Of a DNA stretch of 64,000 nt, positions 8,131-17,380 are shown piece by piece; the stretch's first letter is position 1, and each line of letters starts with the position of its first letter. Below the pieces are notes generated by a model. The model saw nothing but the letters and a program-made list of their open reading frames with translations. It was not told the DNA's origin and did no database searches. The stretch is from Lachnospiraceae bacterium. GTDB lineage: Bacteria; Bacillota; Clostridia; Lachnospirales; Lachnospiraceae. The stretch is from positions 24,041 through 88,040 of the forward strand of contig SVEO01000009.1 of assembly GCA_015057275.1 (NCBI GenBank), written 5' to 3'. The position numbers and the translations under genes are program-made.

Positions 8131-11100
8131 ATGTTAGAACTTAAGGAAATTAAGAAAGATTATCCGGCAGGTGACGGTGTCGTTCAGGCGTTAAAGGGCA
8201 TCAATTTGCAGTTTCGCAAGTCCGAATTTGTCTCGATTCTCGGACCGTCCGGCTGCGGTAAGACGACGATGCTTAATATCATCGGCGGTCTCGACCAGTA
8301 TACGGACGGTGATTTGATTATTAACGGTACATCGACCAAACAGTATAAAGATCGCGATTGGGATTCGTACCGTAACCATTCGGTCGGTTTTGTGTTCCAG
8401 AGCTATAATTTGATTCCCCATCAAACTGTGCTGCAGAACGTAGAACTGGCACTGACGTTATCCGGCGTATCGAAGGCGGAGCGCAGAGCGCGTGCGAAGC
8501 AGGCACTGGAAGCGGTTGGCCTTGGCGACCAGCTTTCCAAGCGTCCGAACGCCATGTCCGGCGGTCAAATGCAGCGTGTGGCGATTGCGCGTGCACTCGT
8601 AAATAACCCGGATATCATTCTCGCGGACGAACCGACAGGTGCGCTTGATACAGAGACGAGTGTACAGGTTATGGAGATTTTGAAAAACATTTCCAAGGAC
8701 CGCCTGATTATCATGGTAACGCATAACCCGGACCTGGCGGAGACGTATTCCTCGCGAATTATTCGCATGTTAGACGGTAAGATTACAAGCGACTCCATGC
8801 CGCTGACGGAGAAGGAAAACAACGATGAAAAGGCGCGTTACGAGGCTGAAAAGGAGCAAGCACGTAAAGCCGGCAAGAAGGTAAAGAGGCCCTCCATGTC
8901 CTTCGGCACATCGTTCATGCTCTCCTTAAAGAACCTTTTTACAAAGAAGGGCCGTACCACGCTGACCGCCTTTGCGGGGTCCATCGGTATTATCGGTATT
9001 GCCCTTATTCTGGCGATTTCACAGGGCATGACGACTTACATTGATGCGGTGCAGGAGAGCACATTGTCTGCCTATCCGCTTACGCTTGAATCGTCCACCG
9101 TTGAGCTGACGACACTCATGCAGACATTCATGAACATCAGCTCGGAAAAAACCCGGCATGAAAACGATGCGGTATACAAAAAGTCCGCATTTTATGATAT
9201 TGTTAATGCGATGAACAGTCTCGAAGAAACCGAGAACGATTTGAAGTCGTTCAATGAATTTTTGAGGGCGGAAATCGCTAACGATGACTCAAAATTGTCG
9301 CAGGCGGTCAACGGTGTTCAGTACAGCTACGACCTCGATATGCAGATTTACACAAAAAATGTGGACGGCACGATTCTTCGCGCCGACACCGAGCAGATTT
9401 TGCAGGATTTAATTCTCAAATACATGGGAGTAGATATGTCGATGATGACTTCGATGACGGAGAACTCCTCGATGGCTTCCATGAGCTCGATGAGCATGAT
9501 GGGCGGAAGTACCAACCTTTGGCAGGAATTACTGCCGGGTACGGATGGCGCACCGATTAACGATTTGCTGTTAAGCCAGTATGACGTAATTTACGGTTCC
9601 TGGCCGAACAGCTATGACGAAATCGTGCTCGTTGTGGATGAAAACAACGAGCTTGATGATGTTACTTTGTATGCATTGGGTCTGTTGCCGGAAGAGGATA
9701 TGAGTGCTCTGTTTGATGCCGGCTTGAACGGTTCTCTTTTGGAAAACAAAGAGATGAAGTGGACTTACAAAGAAATATGTGACATGGAATTCCGCACGAT
9801 TTTGAATGCGGACTGCTATTCTTATGATGAAGCGACCGGACTTTATACGGATTTGCGTGAGACCGAGGCGGGGTTACGCTACCTCTACGACAATGGTATG
9901 TCATTAAAGGTAACCGGTATTATCCGCCCGAACGAGGACAGCGATACGACAATGCTTACCGGCAGCATTTGCTATACGAGCGATTTGACCGAGTATCTGA
10001 TTAAGAAGGCCAAGGATTCGGAAGTTATTGCCGCACAGCTTGAGAATGAGCATATGGATGTGCTGACCGGGCTGCCATTCCAGTCATCCACCGGTAATCT
10101 GACCGATGCCGAGAAAGAAGCAGAATTCCGCGCATACATTGCGGAACTTGACGAGGCCGGAAAAGCGGCAGCATATATTAGTATTTGCAGCGTTCCGCCG
10201 ACAGAACTGTTAGAGCAGCAGTTGGCTGACACGATGGGCGCGATGACCCGTGCCGATATCGAGGCTATGATATTGCAGGGCATGAGCGCGCAGATGAGTG
10301 TGAGTGAGGAAGAAATTACGGAATATCTGGCAGCGATGAGTGACGAAGAACTGAATGAAATCTTCGCACAGATGATTACCGAACAGATTAAGGCGCAGTA
10401 TGCACTGCAGGTGCAGACGCAAATGGGCGCGATGAGTTCGGCTGAGCTGGTAGCAGCACTTGACTTTGCGATGGCTGCCTACACGACCGAGCAGTGCGCA
10501 GCCTATTATGATGAAATCATGGTATTCTCAGAATCCACCTATGAAGATAACTTGCTGGCGATGGGTTACATTGACCTGGAATCCCCGGCGGCGATTAACA
10601 TTTACGCATCCTCCTTTGAAAATAAGGATATTATTACCGAAGCGATTGCAGACTACAATCAAGATGTCGATGAAATGCAGCAAATCAAGTATACCGACTA
10701 TATCGGTATCATGATGTCCTCCGTAACAACCATTATCAACGCGATTACCTATGTGTTGATTGCGTTCGTGGCGATTTCATTGATTGTTTCTTCGATTATG
10801 ATTGGTGTTATCACCTTGATTTCTGTACAGGAGCGTACGAAGGAAATCGGTATTCTACGTGCGATTGGCGCGTCGAAGAAGGATGTATCCGGTATGTTCA
10901 ATGCAGAGACGATGATTGTCGGCTTTGCGGCGGGTCTGCTTGGTGTGGTAGTAACGTACCTGCTGTGCATCCCGATTAACTTTATCCTGCATCAGGTAAC
11001 CGGCATTAGCAATTTGAATGCGATTTTGCCGCTTCCGGCAGCGATTATTCTGGTGCTGATTAGCGTTGGTCTTACACTGATTTCGGGTATCATCCCGTCC

Positions 11101-11148
11101 AGAAGTGCGGCGAAGAAAGATCCGGTTGTGGCGCTGAGAACGGAGTAA
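8131..11148 (+). CDS. Fused ABC exporter: ATPase plus MacB/FtsX-type permease
   Basis: A 1005-residue single-chain ABC transporter. Residues 1-225 form the ATPase: Walker A GPSGCGKT (38-45), signature MSGGQMQR (142-149), Walker B IILADEPTG (162-170), all close to the LolD/MacB class. A charged linker (228-252) leads to a first membrane span (about 278-298), a large extracytoplasmic domain (about 305-870) and three C-terminal spans with the FtsX-type ISVQERTKEIGILRAIGASKKDV motif region. Around residues 430-460 is a Met/Ser-rich stretch. MacB-like systems export peptides or lipoproteins, or act as mechanotransmitters; the substrate here is unknown. It has its own promoter and terminator. GAAAGGA precedes ATG 8131; an upstream in-frame start at 8101 lacks a binding site. 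Confidence 0.88.
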   Translation: MLELKEIKKDYPAGDGVVQALKGINLQFRKSEFVSILGPSGCGKTTMLNIIGGLDQYTDGDLIINGTSTKQYKDRDWDSYRNHSVGFVFQSYNLIPHQTVLQNVELALTLSGVSKAERRARAKQALEAVGLGDQLSKRPNAMSGGQMQRVAIARALVNNPDIILADEPTGALDTETSVQVMEILKNISKDRLIIMVTHNPDLAETYSSRIIRMLDGKITSDSMPLTEKENNDEKARYEAEKEQARKAGKKVKRPSMSFGTSFMLSLKNLFTKKGRTTLTAFAGSIGIIGIALILAISQGMTTYIDAVQESTLSAYPLTLESSTVELTTLMQTFMNISSEKTRHENDAVYKKSAFYDIVNAMNSLEETENDLKSFNEFLRAEIANDDSKLSQAVNGVQYSYDLDMQIYTKNVDGTILRADTEQILQDLILKYMGVDMSMMTSMTENSSMASMSSMSMMGGSTNLWQELLPGTDGAPINDLLLSQYDVIYGSWPNSYDEIVLVVDENNELDDVTLYALGLLPEEDMSALFDAGLNGSLLENKEMKWTYKEICDMEFRTILNADCYSYDEATGLYTDLRETEAGLRYLYDNGMSLKVTGIIRPNEDSDTTMLTGSICYTSDLTEYLIKKAKDSEVIAAQLENEHMDVLTGLPFQSSTGNLTDAEKEAEFRAYIAELDEAGKAAAYISICSVPPTELLEQQLADTMGAMTRADIEAMILQGMSAQMSVSEEEITEYLAAMSDEELNEIFAQMITEQIKAQYALQVQTQMGAMSSAELVAALDFAMAAYTTEQCAAYYDEIMVFSESTYEDNLLAMGYIDLESPAAINIYASSFENKDIITEAIADYNQDVDEMQQIKYTDYIGIMMSSVTTIINAITYVLIAFVAISLIVSSIMIGVITLISVQERTKEIGILRAIGASKKDVSGMFNAETMIVGFAAGLLGVVVTYLLCIPINFILHQVTGISNLNAILPLPAAIILVLISVGLTLISGIIPSRSAAKKDPVVALRTE

Positions 11149-11166
11149 ATGAAAAACAAAATTTTG

Positions 11167-11193
11167 GGGAGAGGTGTTCCTCTCCCTTTTTTT
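11167..11193 (+). terminator. Intrinsic terminator after the ABC exporter
   Basis: An 8-bp GC-rich stem (11167-11174 with 11179-11186), TGTT loop and a run of T residues (11187-11193). Confidence 0.9.
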
Positions 11194-11200
11194 ACATCCA

Positions 11201-11929
11201 TTAATTTTTATCTCGGAACAATAATCCGACAAATTTCTCCAGTAACGTGCACAAAATGACAATCACAATCGTCCACGCAAACAGCTCGTCCGTGCACAGA
11301 TAAATTTTTGAAAGATATAGACCCTCGCCGATCGTTCCGGAGGCAACTGCAATCACTTCGGCTGCCACACCTGCCTTGAAGCTCATGCCGACGGCCGTTT
11401 TGTAGCCAGCCGCCATGTACGGCAGAATCGTCTGTAAATACAAATGGCGGATACGCTCGCCGAGCGGGAGCGAAAAGACTTCCGCAACCTCCAGCAATTC
11501 GTGATCCGTTTGGCCGAGCCCTGTGTAAATGTTCTGGTAAAGCAGCGGTAATGTCACAAAAAATGAAATCCATGTTGATAGATATTCAGAACCGCTCCAA
11601 ATCAAAAACAAAATTACAAAAGATGCGACCGGCACCGTGCGGATGATGCGCAACACCGGCGAAATGAGGCGATGGAAAAACGGTACGAGAAATCCGACAA
11701 AGCTCAAAAGCATCGCCATAAACCAACCGAGAAAAAATCCACCGGCAATGCGCAAAAAGCTTTTAAGAATAATCGGATAAAACTCGGCCGAGCGAAGCAA
11801 CTTAATCAGTGCGAGCGCCACCTCATGCGGTCCGGCGAGAAAAATACGGTTCGACACAAGTACCGCCGCCATCTGCCACACCGCAATCCAAAAAAGAAAA
11901 ATAGCAATGGATTCGGCATATTTTTTCAT
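11201..11929 (-). CDS. ABC importer permease (SsuC/TauC/ThiX-type)
   Basis: A 242-residue inner-membrane permease of the BPD-transport family used for nitrate, sulfonate, taurine or pyrimidine precursors: about six spans and the EAA-loop equivalent (LLEVAEVFSLPLGERIRHLYLQTILPYMAAGYKTAVGMSFKAG). It lies 28 bases downstream of the substrate-binding lipoprotein gene on the same strand, with GGAGG before the ATG. No ATP-binding partner gene follows: the gene ends against the convergent ABC exporter. The importer must borrow an ATPase encoded elsewhere, or be defective. Confidence 0.85.
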   Translation of the reverse strand: MKKYAESIAIFLFWIAVWQMAAVLVSNRIFLAGPHEVALALIKLLRSAEFYPIILKSFLRIAGGFFLGWFMAMLLSFVGFLVPFFHRLISPVLRIIRTVPVASFVILFLIWSGSEYLSTWISFFVTLPLLYQNIYTGLGQTDHELLEVAEVFSLPLGERIRHLYLQTILPYMAAGYKTAVGMSFKAGVAAEVIAVASGTIGEGLYLSKIYLCTDELFAWTIVIVILCTLLEKFVGLLFRDKN

Positions 11930-11957
11930 TTGTAACCTCCGAGAGAATTGTCACATA

Positions 11958-12968
11958 TTATTCGCTGACATAGTAGAACTCATCTTCCGGCAATGCACCG
12001 CCGACAGATTTGGCATTCAAATCATACAAAACTTGCAGATAACCGGAAAGCATTTCTTTCATTTCTGCACCGTCACAATAAGAAATACTGCAATACGGAA
12101 CCGCCTTTTTGGCGATTGGCTCTTTTTCGATGATACCGAGTTCCACAACATGTGCAGCAATCAAATCCGGTTGTCCCGCAGCAATCTGCACGGATTTTTC
12201 GTGGTCAATAAGAAACTGGTTCACAGCGTCGGTATGCTCCGCCAAGAAATCATTTCTTACAATTGTCACGCCGGTCACGAGGCGGCTGCCATCGTCAGCA
12301 ACCTTCGCCCACGCTTCGTCCAGGCTGAGCACCGAAGATAATGACTCATTTTGTGTGCAGGCGACCGTCACAAACGGTTGCGGCAACAGGCCGACCGCCG
12401 AGCTGTCGGACGCCAAAAGAGCGGCAACCTCCGATGCCTCGGATTTATATTCCAACGTCACGTTATCTAACATTTCATTTTGAGTCAGCACATACTGCAG
12501 CGCGTAATCCGGTGTTGTACCCTTACCGGTCAGGTAAATCGTCTTGCCTTTTAAATCTTCCATCGAAGAAATCGAGGTGTCGCCGGTCACGACATACAAC
12601 ACACCGAGGGTGTTAATATCAATTACAGTTACCGTGCCTTCGGTCTTATTGTAGAGTGTCGCCGCCACATTGGCCGGCAGGAGCGCGATATCAACTTCGC
12701 CCTGCAGTACTTTTGTCATCAGCTCATCCGCTGCCGTTACCATTGTCGCCTCATATTGATTGGAAGATGCCACATCCGGCATCTCCACAATCAGTGGAGA
12801 GATGCCCATCGTCGTCGGCCCTTTGAGTGCGCCGATGCGCACGACCGTGTCGGTAGTATTGGAAGATTCTTTTGCACCATCGGTATCCGGAGTCTGTAAT
12901 TTTTCGCAGCCGAAGGAGAAAAGAAGTAATAAGCATAAGAATATAAAAGTTAAATATTTTTTCATCAT
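11958..12968 (-). CDS. ABC importer substrate-binding lipoprotein (NMT1/SsuA-like)
   Basis: A 336-residue secreted lipoprotein. The N-terminus has a Lys-rich head, a hydrophobic core and a lipobox ending FSFGC (Cys about residue 20), followed by a Thr/Ser-rich linker. The mature part resembles periplasmic binding proteins of the NMT1/ThiY/SsuA kind: a LKGKTIYLTGKGTTPDYALQ segment and an AALLASDSSAVGLLPQPF segment, which in this family line the ligand cleft. Ligand not predictable (candidates: sulfonates, thiamine precursors). It is first in a two-gene minus-strand operon with the permease. Start ATG has GGAAAGGA upstream. Confidence 0.85.
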   Translation of the reverse strand: MMKKYLTFIFLCLLLLFSFGCEKLQTPDTDGAKESSNTTDTVVRIGALKGPTTMGISPLIVEMPDVASSNQYEATMVTAADELMTKVLQGEVDIALLPANVAATLYNKTEGTVTVIDINTLGVLYVVTGDTSISSMEDLKGKTIYLTGKGTTPDYALQYVLTQNEMLDNVTLEYKSEASEVAALLASDSSAVGLLPQPFVTVACTQNESLSSVLSLDEAWAKVADDGSRLVTGVTIVRNDFLAEHTDAVNQFLIDHEKSVQIAAGQPDLIAAHVVELGIIEKEPIAKKAVPYCSISYCDGAEMKEMLSGYLQVLYDLNAKSVGGALPEDEFYYVSE

Positions 12969-13006
12969 AGTATCCTTTCCGGGGCCTGCCCGTTTTTATC
13001 AGCACA

Positions 13007-13035
13007 AGCATACCACGGCAATGCAAGAATGTCAA
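13007..13035 (-). promoter_or_regulatory. Sigma-A promoter of the importer operon
   Basis: On the minus strand TTGACA (13030-13035), 17-base spacer, TATGCT (13007-13012). Confidence 0.65.
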
Positions 13036-13051
13036 AAGAAGTTAGTGCAAA

Positions 13052-13080
13052 TTAACTGTGAAATACGAATAAGATAATAT
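13052..13080 (+). promoter_or_regulatory. Possible promoter for spmA
   Basis: TTAACT (13052-13057), 17-base spacer, TAATAT (13075-13080), 23 bases before the ATG. Looks vegetative; I see no clear sporulation sigma-factor match. Confidence 0.4.
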
Positions 13081-13103
13081 GAGGCATAACTTTGGAGAAA
13101 TCT

Positions 13104-13694
13104 ATGCTTAATTATTTATGGGGTGGAATGATTCTGCTCGGCGTTATTTTTAGTATAGTCAATGGTACAACCGAGGCGGTAAGTGAGGAATTTGTCACGG
13201 CCGCCGGGGAGGCGGTCAGCCTGACAATTACCTTATTCGGGGTGATGAGCCTTTGGACCGGATTGATGGAAATTGCAAAATCATCGGGCGTGTTGGAGAA
13301 AATGCAAAATGTGATAAGACCGCTGATTCGATTTCTATTCCCAGATCTGCCGCAAAACCATCCGGCAGGCAGTCATATCGCCGTCAACATGATTTCAAAT
13401 TTTCTCGGACTTGGCAATGCGGCATTGCCGGCCGGCATCCGGGCCATGGAGAGTCTTGCAGAGCTGGAAGAAGAAAAGACCGGCCTTCGCCGCGCGAGCG
13501 ACGAAATGTGCACGTTCCTCGTACTGAACATTTCATCGCTGCAACTGATACCGGTCAATATGATTGCGTACCGCAGTCAGTACGGCAGCGTCAGCCCGTC
13601 TGCTATTGTTGGCCCGGCGATTATCGCCACCGCGGTTAGTACACTGACGGCAATAATTTTTTGTAAGATAGTTACAGTAAAGAGAAAAAGGTAA
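13104..13694 (+). CDS. spmA: Spore maturation protein A
   Basis: A 196-residue membrane protein of the nucleoside-recognition (Gate) family matching SpmA: N-terminal MLNYLWGGMILLGVIFSI, the LTITLFGVMSLWTGLMEIAK segment, NMISNFLGLGNAALPAGIRAM and DEMCTFLVLNISSLQLIP. SpmA acts with SpmB in dehydration of the spore core. ATG 13104 with GGAG upstream is preferred to the TTG at 13092, which falls inside that site. No spmB follows; the next gene is convergent, six bases away. This points to a sporulating ancestor or organism. Confidence 0.85.
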   Translation: MLNYLWGGMILLGVIFSIVNGTTEAVSEEFVTAAGEAVSLTITLFGVMSLWTGLMEIAKSSGVLEKMQNVIRPLIRFLFPDLPQNHPAGSHIAVNMISNFLGLGNAALPAGIRAMESLAELEEEKTGLRRASDEMCTFLVLNISSLQLIPVNMIAYRSQYGSVSPSAIVGPAIIATAVSTLTAIIFCKIVTVKRKR

Positions 13695-13700
13695 TGTAGC

Positions 13701-14690
13701 TTATACTGTGTTAGCGTTATTTTGCAATTCTTGCATGTGGCGGCATTTAGGGAAGTTTTCGCAACCATAAAAAGGCTTTCCGATATTTGTTCCACGTTTT
13801 GCAGTTCGAAGAATTAGCTTTCCTCCGCATTTTGGGCAGAGAAGAGGGAGAATATCTTCGCTTGGCGGGGGATTTTCCGATGAAGATTCTTTTTTAGTCT
13901 GCATAGTATCTTTAAGTTGCGATGTATCTTCTCTCTCTGTTGTTTCTTCCAAACGTAGCTTTTTTTCAGGGTGCATTGTTCTAACAGATTGGGGAGCAAT
14001 ATTCTGCTTGATATTTACAATATGTTGCGTTTTTACTGCGCTACTCACTTGTGTATACGGATACAACTTATTATATATCTCAAATACTTCTGTCGTACTC
14101 AATACATCGGTTGCCATTTGTGCATAAATCTGCGAAACAACCTTTGTAATATCATAACGATTAATGACACGAATGTCACTACTTGTAACTGTAACTTTTT
14201 TCAATGTACAGCGTTCGGAGAATACAATAATTGAGTGCATTGGTATGTTGTTGTCAAGAATATGTTTTAAGTGGCGGATATGAGTTCGGTTTTGCATGAT
14301 TGGATTGTAAAAGCTTTCTTTATGGCTACGCTTCCGTCCTTGCGGTAAGGTCTGCGTCCAATTTTTACTTTTTTCGTCGCCAAAAATCCAACCGGAGTAG
14401 TTTTTGCTTTCAAATACAAAGAGGCCTTTTGGGCAAATAAGAATGACATCAACTTCCGAAGTCTTCCCGTCTTCTGTTGGCAAATATACATTAAAAAGAA
14501 ATTTTCCACCTGAGTTTTCAAAGTGTTTCAAATACTGGTAAGTCTTGAATTCACCGTATTTTCCAATGTCGGAACGGACCGCAAAATAAGGGAGCTTGGT
14601 AATCTGATAATATGTAGTTTCACGATATTTCTTCTCATGCCATAAAAATACGGCGATTATAATACCCCAAATTAGTATTGCTAAAACCAT
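13701..14690 (-). CDS. NERD-domain protein with C-terminal zinc ribbon
   Basis: A 329-residue protein: one N-terminal membrane span (residues 2-17), a NERD nuclease-related domain (about 38-160) with the core SEVDVILICPKGLFVFESKNYSGWI pattern (Asp, then Glu-Ser-Lys as the PD-(D/E)xK-like active site), and a C-terminal topoisomerase-type zinc ribbon with four Cys (CPKC...GC...PKC, last 40 residues). A membrane-tethered DNA-binding or nuclease role is likely but unproven. The coding sequence is more AT-rich than its neighbours and sits between spmA and glf, suggesting insertion or transfer. Confidence 0.82.
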   Translation of the reverse strand: MVLAILIWGIIIAVFLWHEKKYRETTYYQITKLPYFAVRSDIGKYGEFKTYQYLKHFENSGGKFLFNVYLPTEDGKTSEVDVILICPKGLFVFESKNYSGWIFGDEKSKNWTQTLPQGRKRSHKESFYNPIMQNRTHIRHLKHILDNNIPMHSIIVFSERCTLKKVTVTSSDIRVINRYDITKVVSQIYAQMATDVLSTTEVFEIYNKLYPYTQVSSAVKTQHIVNIKQNIAPQSVRTMHPEKKLRLEETTEREDTSQLKDTMQTKKESSSENPPPSEDILPLLCPKCGGKLILRTAKRGTNIGKPFYGCENFPKCRHMQELQNNANTV

Positions 14691-14778
14691 GAAAATACCT
14701 CGCTTTCATTATTGATACATACAGTATAGCATATGATTTTGGGTTTGGAAAGAGTATCCGCCATCCCATATCTCCGCC

Positions 14779-14807
14779 TTGACTATCCTTGCGTCTTGCG
14801 GTATCAT
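14779..14807 (+). promoter_or_regulatory. Sigma-A promoter of the glf-murL-murD operon
   Basis: TTGACT (14779-14784), 17-base spacer, TATCAT (14802-14807). The transcript would start near 14814 and include the repeat element at 14830-14870. Confidence 0.7.
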
Positions 14808-14829
14808 TAAATCTAAATAGGGTAAATCC

Positions 14830-14870
14830 TTTGAGCGATTCCTCAGCGCAGGACGCTTCGGAATGGAGGA
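14830..14870 (+). repeat. Dispersed hairpin/ribosome-binding repeat, copy A
   Basis: A 41-base element ending in CGGAATGGAGGA directly before the glf start. It matches copy C (25127-25167, reverse strand) at 38 of 41 positions and copy B (29312-29348) over the same core. It contains a small stem (AGCG...CGCT) just upstream of the Shine-Dalgarno. Confidence 0.75.
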
Positions 14871-14875
14871 GTACA

Positions 14876-15994
14876 TTGTATCATTATCTAATAGTTGGTG
14901 CCGGACTTTATGGTGCGGTATTTGCGCATGAGATGGCGAAAAATGGGAAGAAATGCCTTGTGATTGACAAGCGAAATCACATCGGTGGAAACATTTACAC
15001 AGAGGAAATGGAGGGGATTCAGGTGCACCGCTATGGTGCGCACATTTTCCACACTTCGAAGAAGGAAATTTGGGATTACGTGAATCAGTTTGCGGAGTTT
15101 AATCACTATATCAATTCACCGGTGGCCATTTACGGCGATGAGCTGTACAATCTGCCTTTTAATATGAATACGTTCAGCAAAATGTGGGGCGTGAAAACGC
15201 CGGCGGAGGCCAAGCAGAAGATTGCGGAGCAGATTGCGAGCCTGCAGATTACCGAACCGCGAAATCTTGAGGAACAGGCGCTGTCGCTTGTCGGCACGGA
15301 CGTTTATGAGAAGCTGGTAAAGGGCTACACGGAGAAGCAGTGGGGCAGAAGCTGCACGGAACTGCCGGCATTCATCATTAAGAGATTGCCGCTGCGCTTC
15401 ACATATGATAACAATTATTTCAATGACCGCTATCAGGGTATCCCGGTCGGCGGATACACTGCACTGGTGGAGAAGATGCTGGCGGCGGACGGAATTGAGG
15501 TGCGTATCGGCATTGATTTCTTCGCGGAATACGGCGTGGACGGCTGGCGTGACGCGGCAGAAAAACTAGTGTTCACCGGACCGATTGATGAATTTTTTGC
15601 GTACGAGTACGGACACCTTGAATACCGCACGGTGCATTTTGAGACAGAGGTGCTTAGCGAGGAAAATTATCAGGGCAACGCGGTTGTCAATTATACGCAT
15701 CGCGATGTGCCTTACACGCGCGTAATCGAGCACAAGCATTTCGAATTCGGCAAGCAGGAAAAGACGGTTATTTCCAAGGAATATTCCGTTGAATGGAAGC
15801 CGGGTATGGAGCCGTACTATCCGGTAAATAATGAGGAAAACGGTGTGCTTTACGAGAAATACCGGGCGCTTGCAAAGGCACAGAGCGACATCATTTTCGG
15901 AGGCCGCCTCGGACAGTATCGCTATTTTGACATGGATAAAGTAATCGAATCAGCACTGGAAAGTGCGGAAAAGGAAAATGCATTGTATGAGTAA
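14876..15994 (+). CDS. glf: UDP-galactopyranose mutase
   Basis: A 372-residue FAD enzyme converting UDP-galactopyranose to UDP-galactofuranose, the donor for galactofuranose in surface glycans. Visible: N-terminal dinucleotide-binding loop (YLIVGAGLYGAVFA), IDKRNHIGGN, the YGAHIFHTS active-site segment, GYTEKQWG, the RFTYDNNYFNDRYQGIPVGGY region and a C-terminal GRLGQYRYFDMD. The likely start is TTG 14876, with GGAGGA five bases upstream, giving the usual family length; an ORF extension to 14789 would overlap the promoter and repeat. The last eight bases overlap the next gene, so the two are translationally coupled. Confidence 0.93.
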   Translation: MYHYLIVGAGLYGAVFAHEMAKNGKKCLVIDKRNHIGGNIYTEEMEGIQVHRYGAHIFHTSKKEIWDYVNQFAEFNHYINSPVAIYGDELYNLPFNMNTFSKMWGVKTPAEAKQKIAEQIASLQITEPRNLEEQALSLVGTDVYEKLVKGYTEKQWGRSCTELPAFIIKRLPLRFTYDNNYFNDRYQGIPVGGYTALVEKMLAADGIEVRIGIDFFAEYGVDGWRDAAEKLVFTGPIDEFFAYEYGHLEYRTVHFETEVLSEENYQGNAVVNYTHRDVPYTRVIEHKHFEFGKQEKTVISKEYSVEWKPGMEPYYPVNNEENGVLYEKYRALAKAQSDIIFGGRLGQYRYFDMDKVIESALESAEKENALYE

Positions 15995-17369
15995 GTATAA
16001 TGAATTCAGAGAAAAATATCAGACATTTATTTATAAAAGCTACGACATTGAGGAGACGACGGAGCAGCTGAAAGTGACGTATCATTTTGCAGTTCCGGGG
16101 CTTGGAGAGTTTGCCCCGAAGTGGGTGTTCCCGAAGAAAGCGGGTGATATCACAAATTATCAAGAAAACGGCACGATGCTGAATATGATTTTCTCACTTG
16201 GCATGGTGGAGTTAATCAGTTACTGGAAGACGGTTTGTCCGCCGACGGTACTTGTTGAAGCGGGAGCATTAAATGAGGCACAGACTTGCTGGTGGAAGAA
16301 GCTTTACTTCCACGGGCTTGGCGAGTTCTTCTATACAAACAATATTCCGCTTGAAGAGGACGGATTTTACGATGATTTTATGACGATTGTTTCGGTTGGC
16401 AGTGAGACCGGGAAACCGGAATACCCGCTTGCGCAGAACGATAAATACATGATTCCGGTCGGCGGCGGCAAGGATTCGGCGGTAACGATTGAGCTGTTAA
16501 AGAAGGCCGGCAAGGAATGTGTCTGCTACATTATCAATCCGCGCGGTGCGACTATTGAGACCGTAAAGGCAGCCGGTTTTGCGATGGAATCCGCGATTAC
16601 ACCGAAGCGCACGCTTGACAAATTTATGATTGAGTTGAATAAACAGGGTTGCTTGAATGGGCATACACCGTACTCGGCGATTGTATCGTTCTCTGCAACG
16701 ATTGCAGCCTATATGCATGGGCTGACTTATATTGCACTTTCCAACGAATCGAGTGCGAATGAGAGTACGGTGCTAGGCAGTACAGTCAACCACCAGTATT
16801 CGAAAAGTTTCGAATATGAAAAGGATTTTCACGAATATGAAAAAAAATACTTGCGCAGCGGCACTTATTATTTCAGTATGTTGCGTCCGCTCAGCGAGTT
16901 TCAGATTGGTAAATATTTTGCAACATGCAAGCAGTACCACCCGGTATTCCGAAGTTGCAACGTCGGCAGCAAGGAAGATATCTGGTGTGGGCATTGTCCG
17001 AAATGTCTGTTTGTAACTTGCATCTTATCACCGTTTTTAAGCAGCCACGAGCTACACGACATTTTCGGCGTGTACATGCTCGATGATCTGTCGATGCATG
17101 ACACTCTGTGGCAGCTCATCGGTATGGTTGAGGAAAAACCATTCGAATGCGTCGGCAGCCGTGACGAGGTAAACATGTCACTTACGATGGCTATTGCACA
17201 AAAAGAGGCGGCAGGGGAAGAATTGCCGGTGCTGTTACAGGCATATAAGCAGACCGCTTTATATGAGGAATATGCCCAAAAGGAAGACGAACTCTCCGGT
17301 TTCTGCGATGAAACAAATCTGTTGCCGCAGGAGTTGTTTGAACTTGTAAAGAAAAATTGCGTTGATTAA
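15987..17369 (+). CDS. murL: MurL-like UDP-MurNAc-L-Ala-L-Glu epimerase
   Basis: A 460-residue protein with an ATP-pyrophosphatase PP-loop (PVGGGKDS, residues 157-164). Further conserved segments: HGLGEFFYTN (109-118), ALSNESSANES, VNHQYSKSFEYE, MLRPLSEFQIGKYFA, and a four-Cys style WCGHCPKC (about 333-340). These match my knowledge of MurL of Xanthomonas, which uses ATP to epimerise the terminal L-Glu of UDP-MurNAc-L-Ala-L-Glu to D-Glu. The gene overlaps glf by eight bases and is followed by a MurD-type ligase, the expected partner (MurD2). Family assignment is from motif memory, not a search; other PP-loop enzymes are the alternative. Confidence 0.75.
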   Translation: MSKYNEFREKYQTFIYKSYDIEETTEQLKVTYHFAVPGLGEFAPKWVFPKKAGDITNYQENGTMLNMIFSLGMVELISYWKTVCPPTVLVEAGALNEAQTCWWKKLYFHGLGEFFYTNNIPLEEDGFYDDFMTIVSVGSETGKPEYPLAQNDKYMIPVGGGKDSAVTIELLKKAGKECVCYIINPRGATIETVKAAGFAMESAITPKRTLDKFMIELNKQGCLNGHTPYSAIVSFSATIAAYMHGLTYIALSNESSANESTVLGSTVNHQYSKSFEYEKDFHEYEKKYLRSGTYYFSMLRPLSEFQIGKYFATCKQYHPVFRSCNVGSKEDIWCGHCPKCLFVTCILSPFLSSHELHDIFGVYMLDDLSMHDTLWQLIGMVEEKPFECVGSRDEVNMSLTMAIAQKEAAGEELPVLLQAYKQTALYEEYAQKEDELSGFCDETNLLPQELFELVKKNCVD

Positions 17370-17380
17370 AATATTTAATT

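Noticed and set aside
9420..9515. Met-rich run in the ABC exporter as a frameshift artefact
   Set aside because: Frame, codon use and downstream domains continue normally.
14789..14875. 29-codon N-terminal extension of glf
   Set aside because: It overlaps the promoter -10 region and the repeat; TTG 14876 has the ribosome binding site and gives family length.
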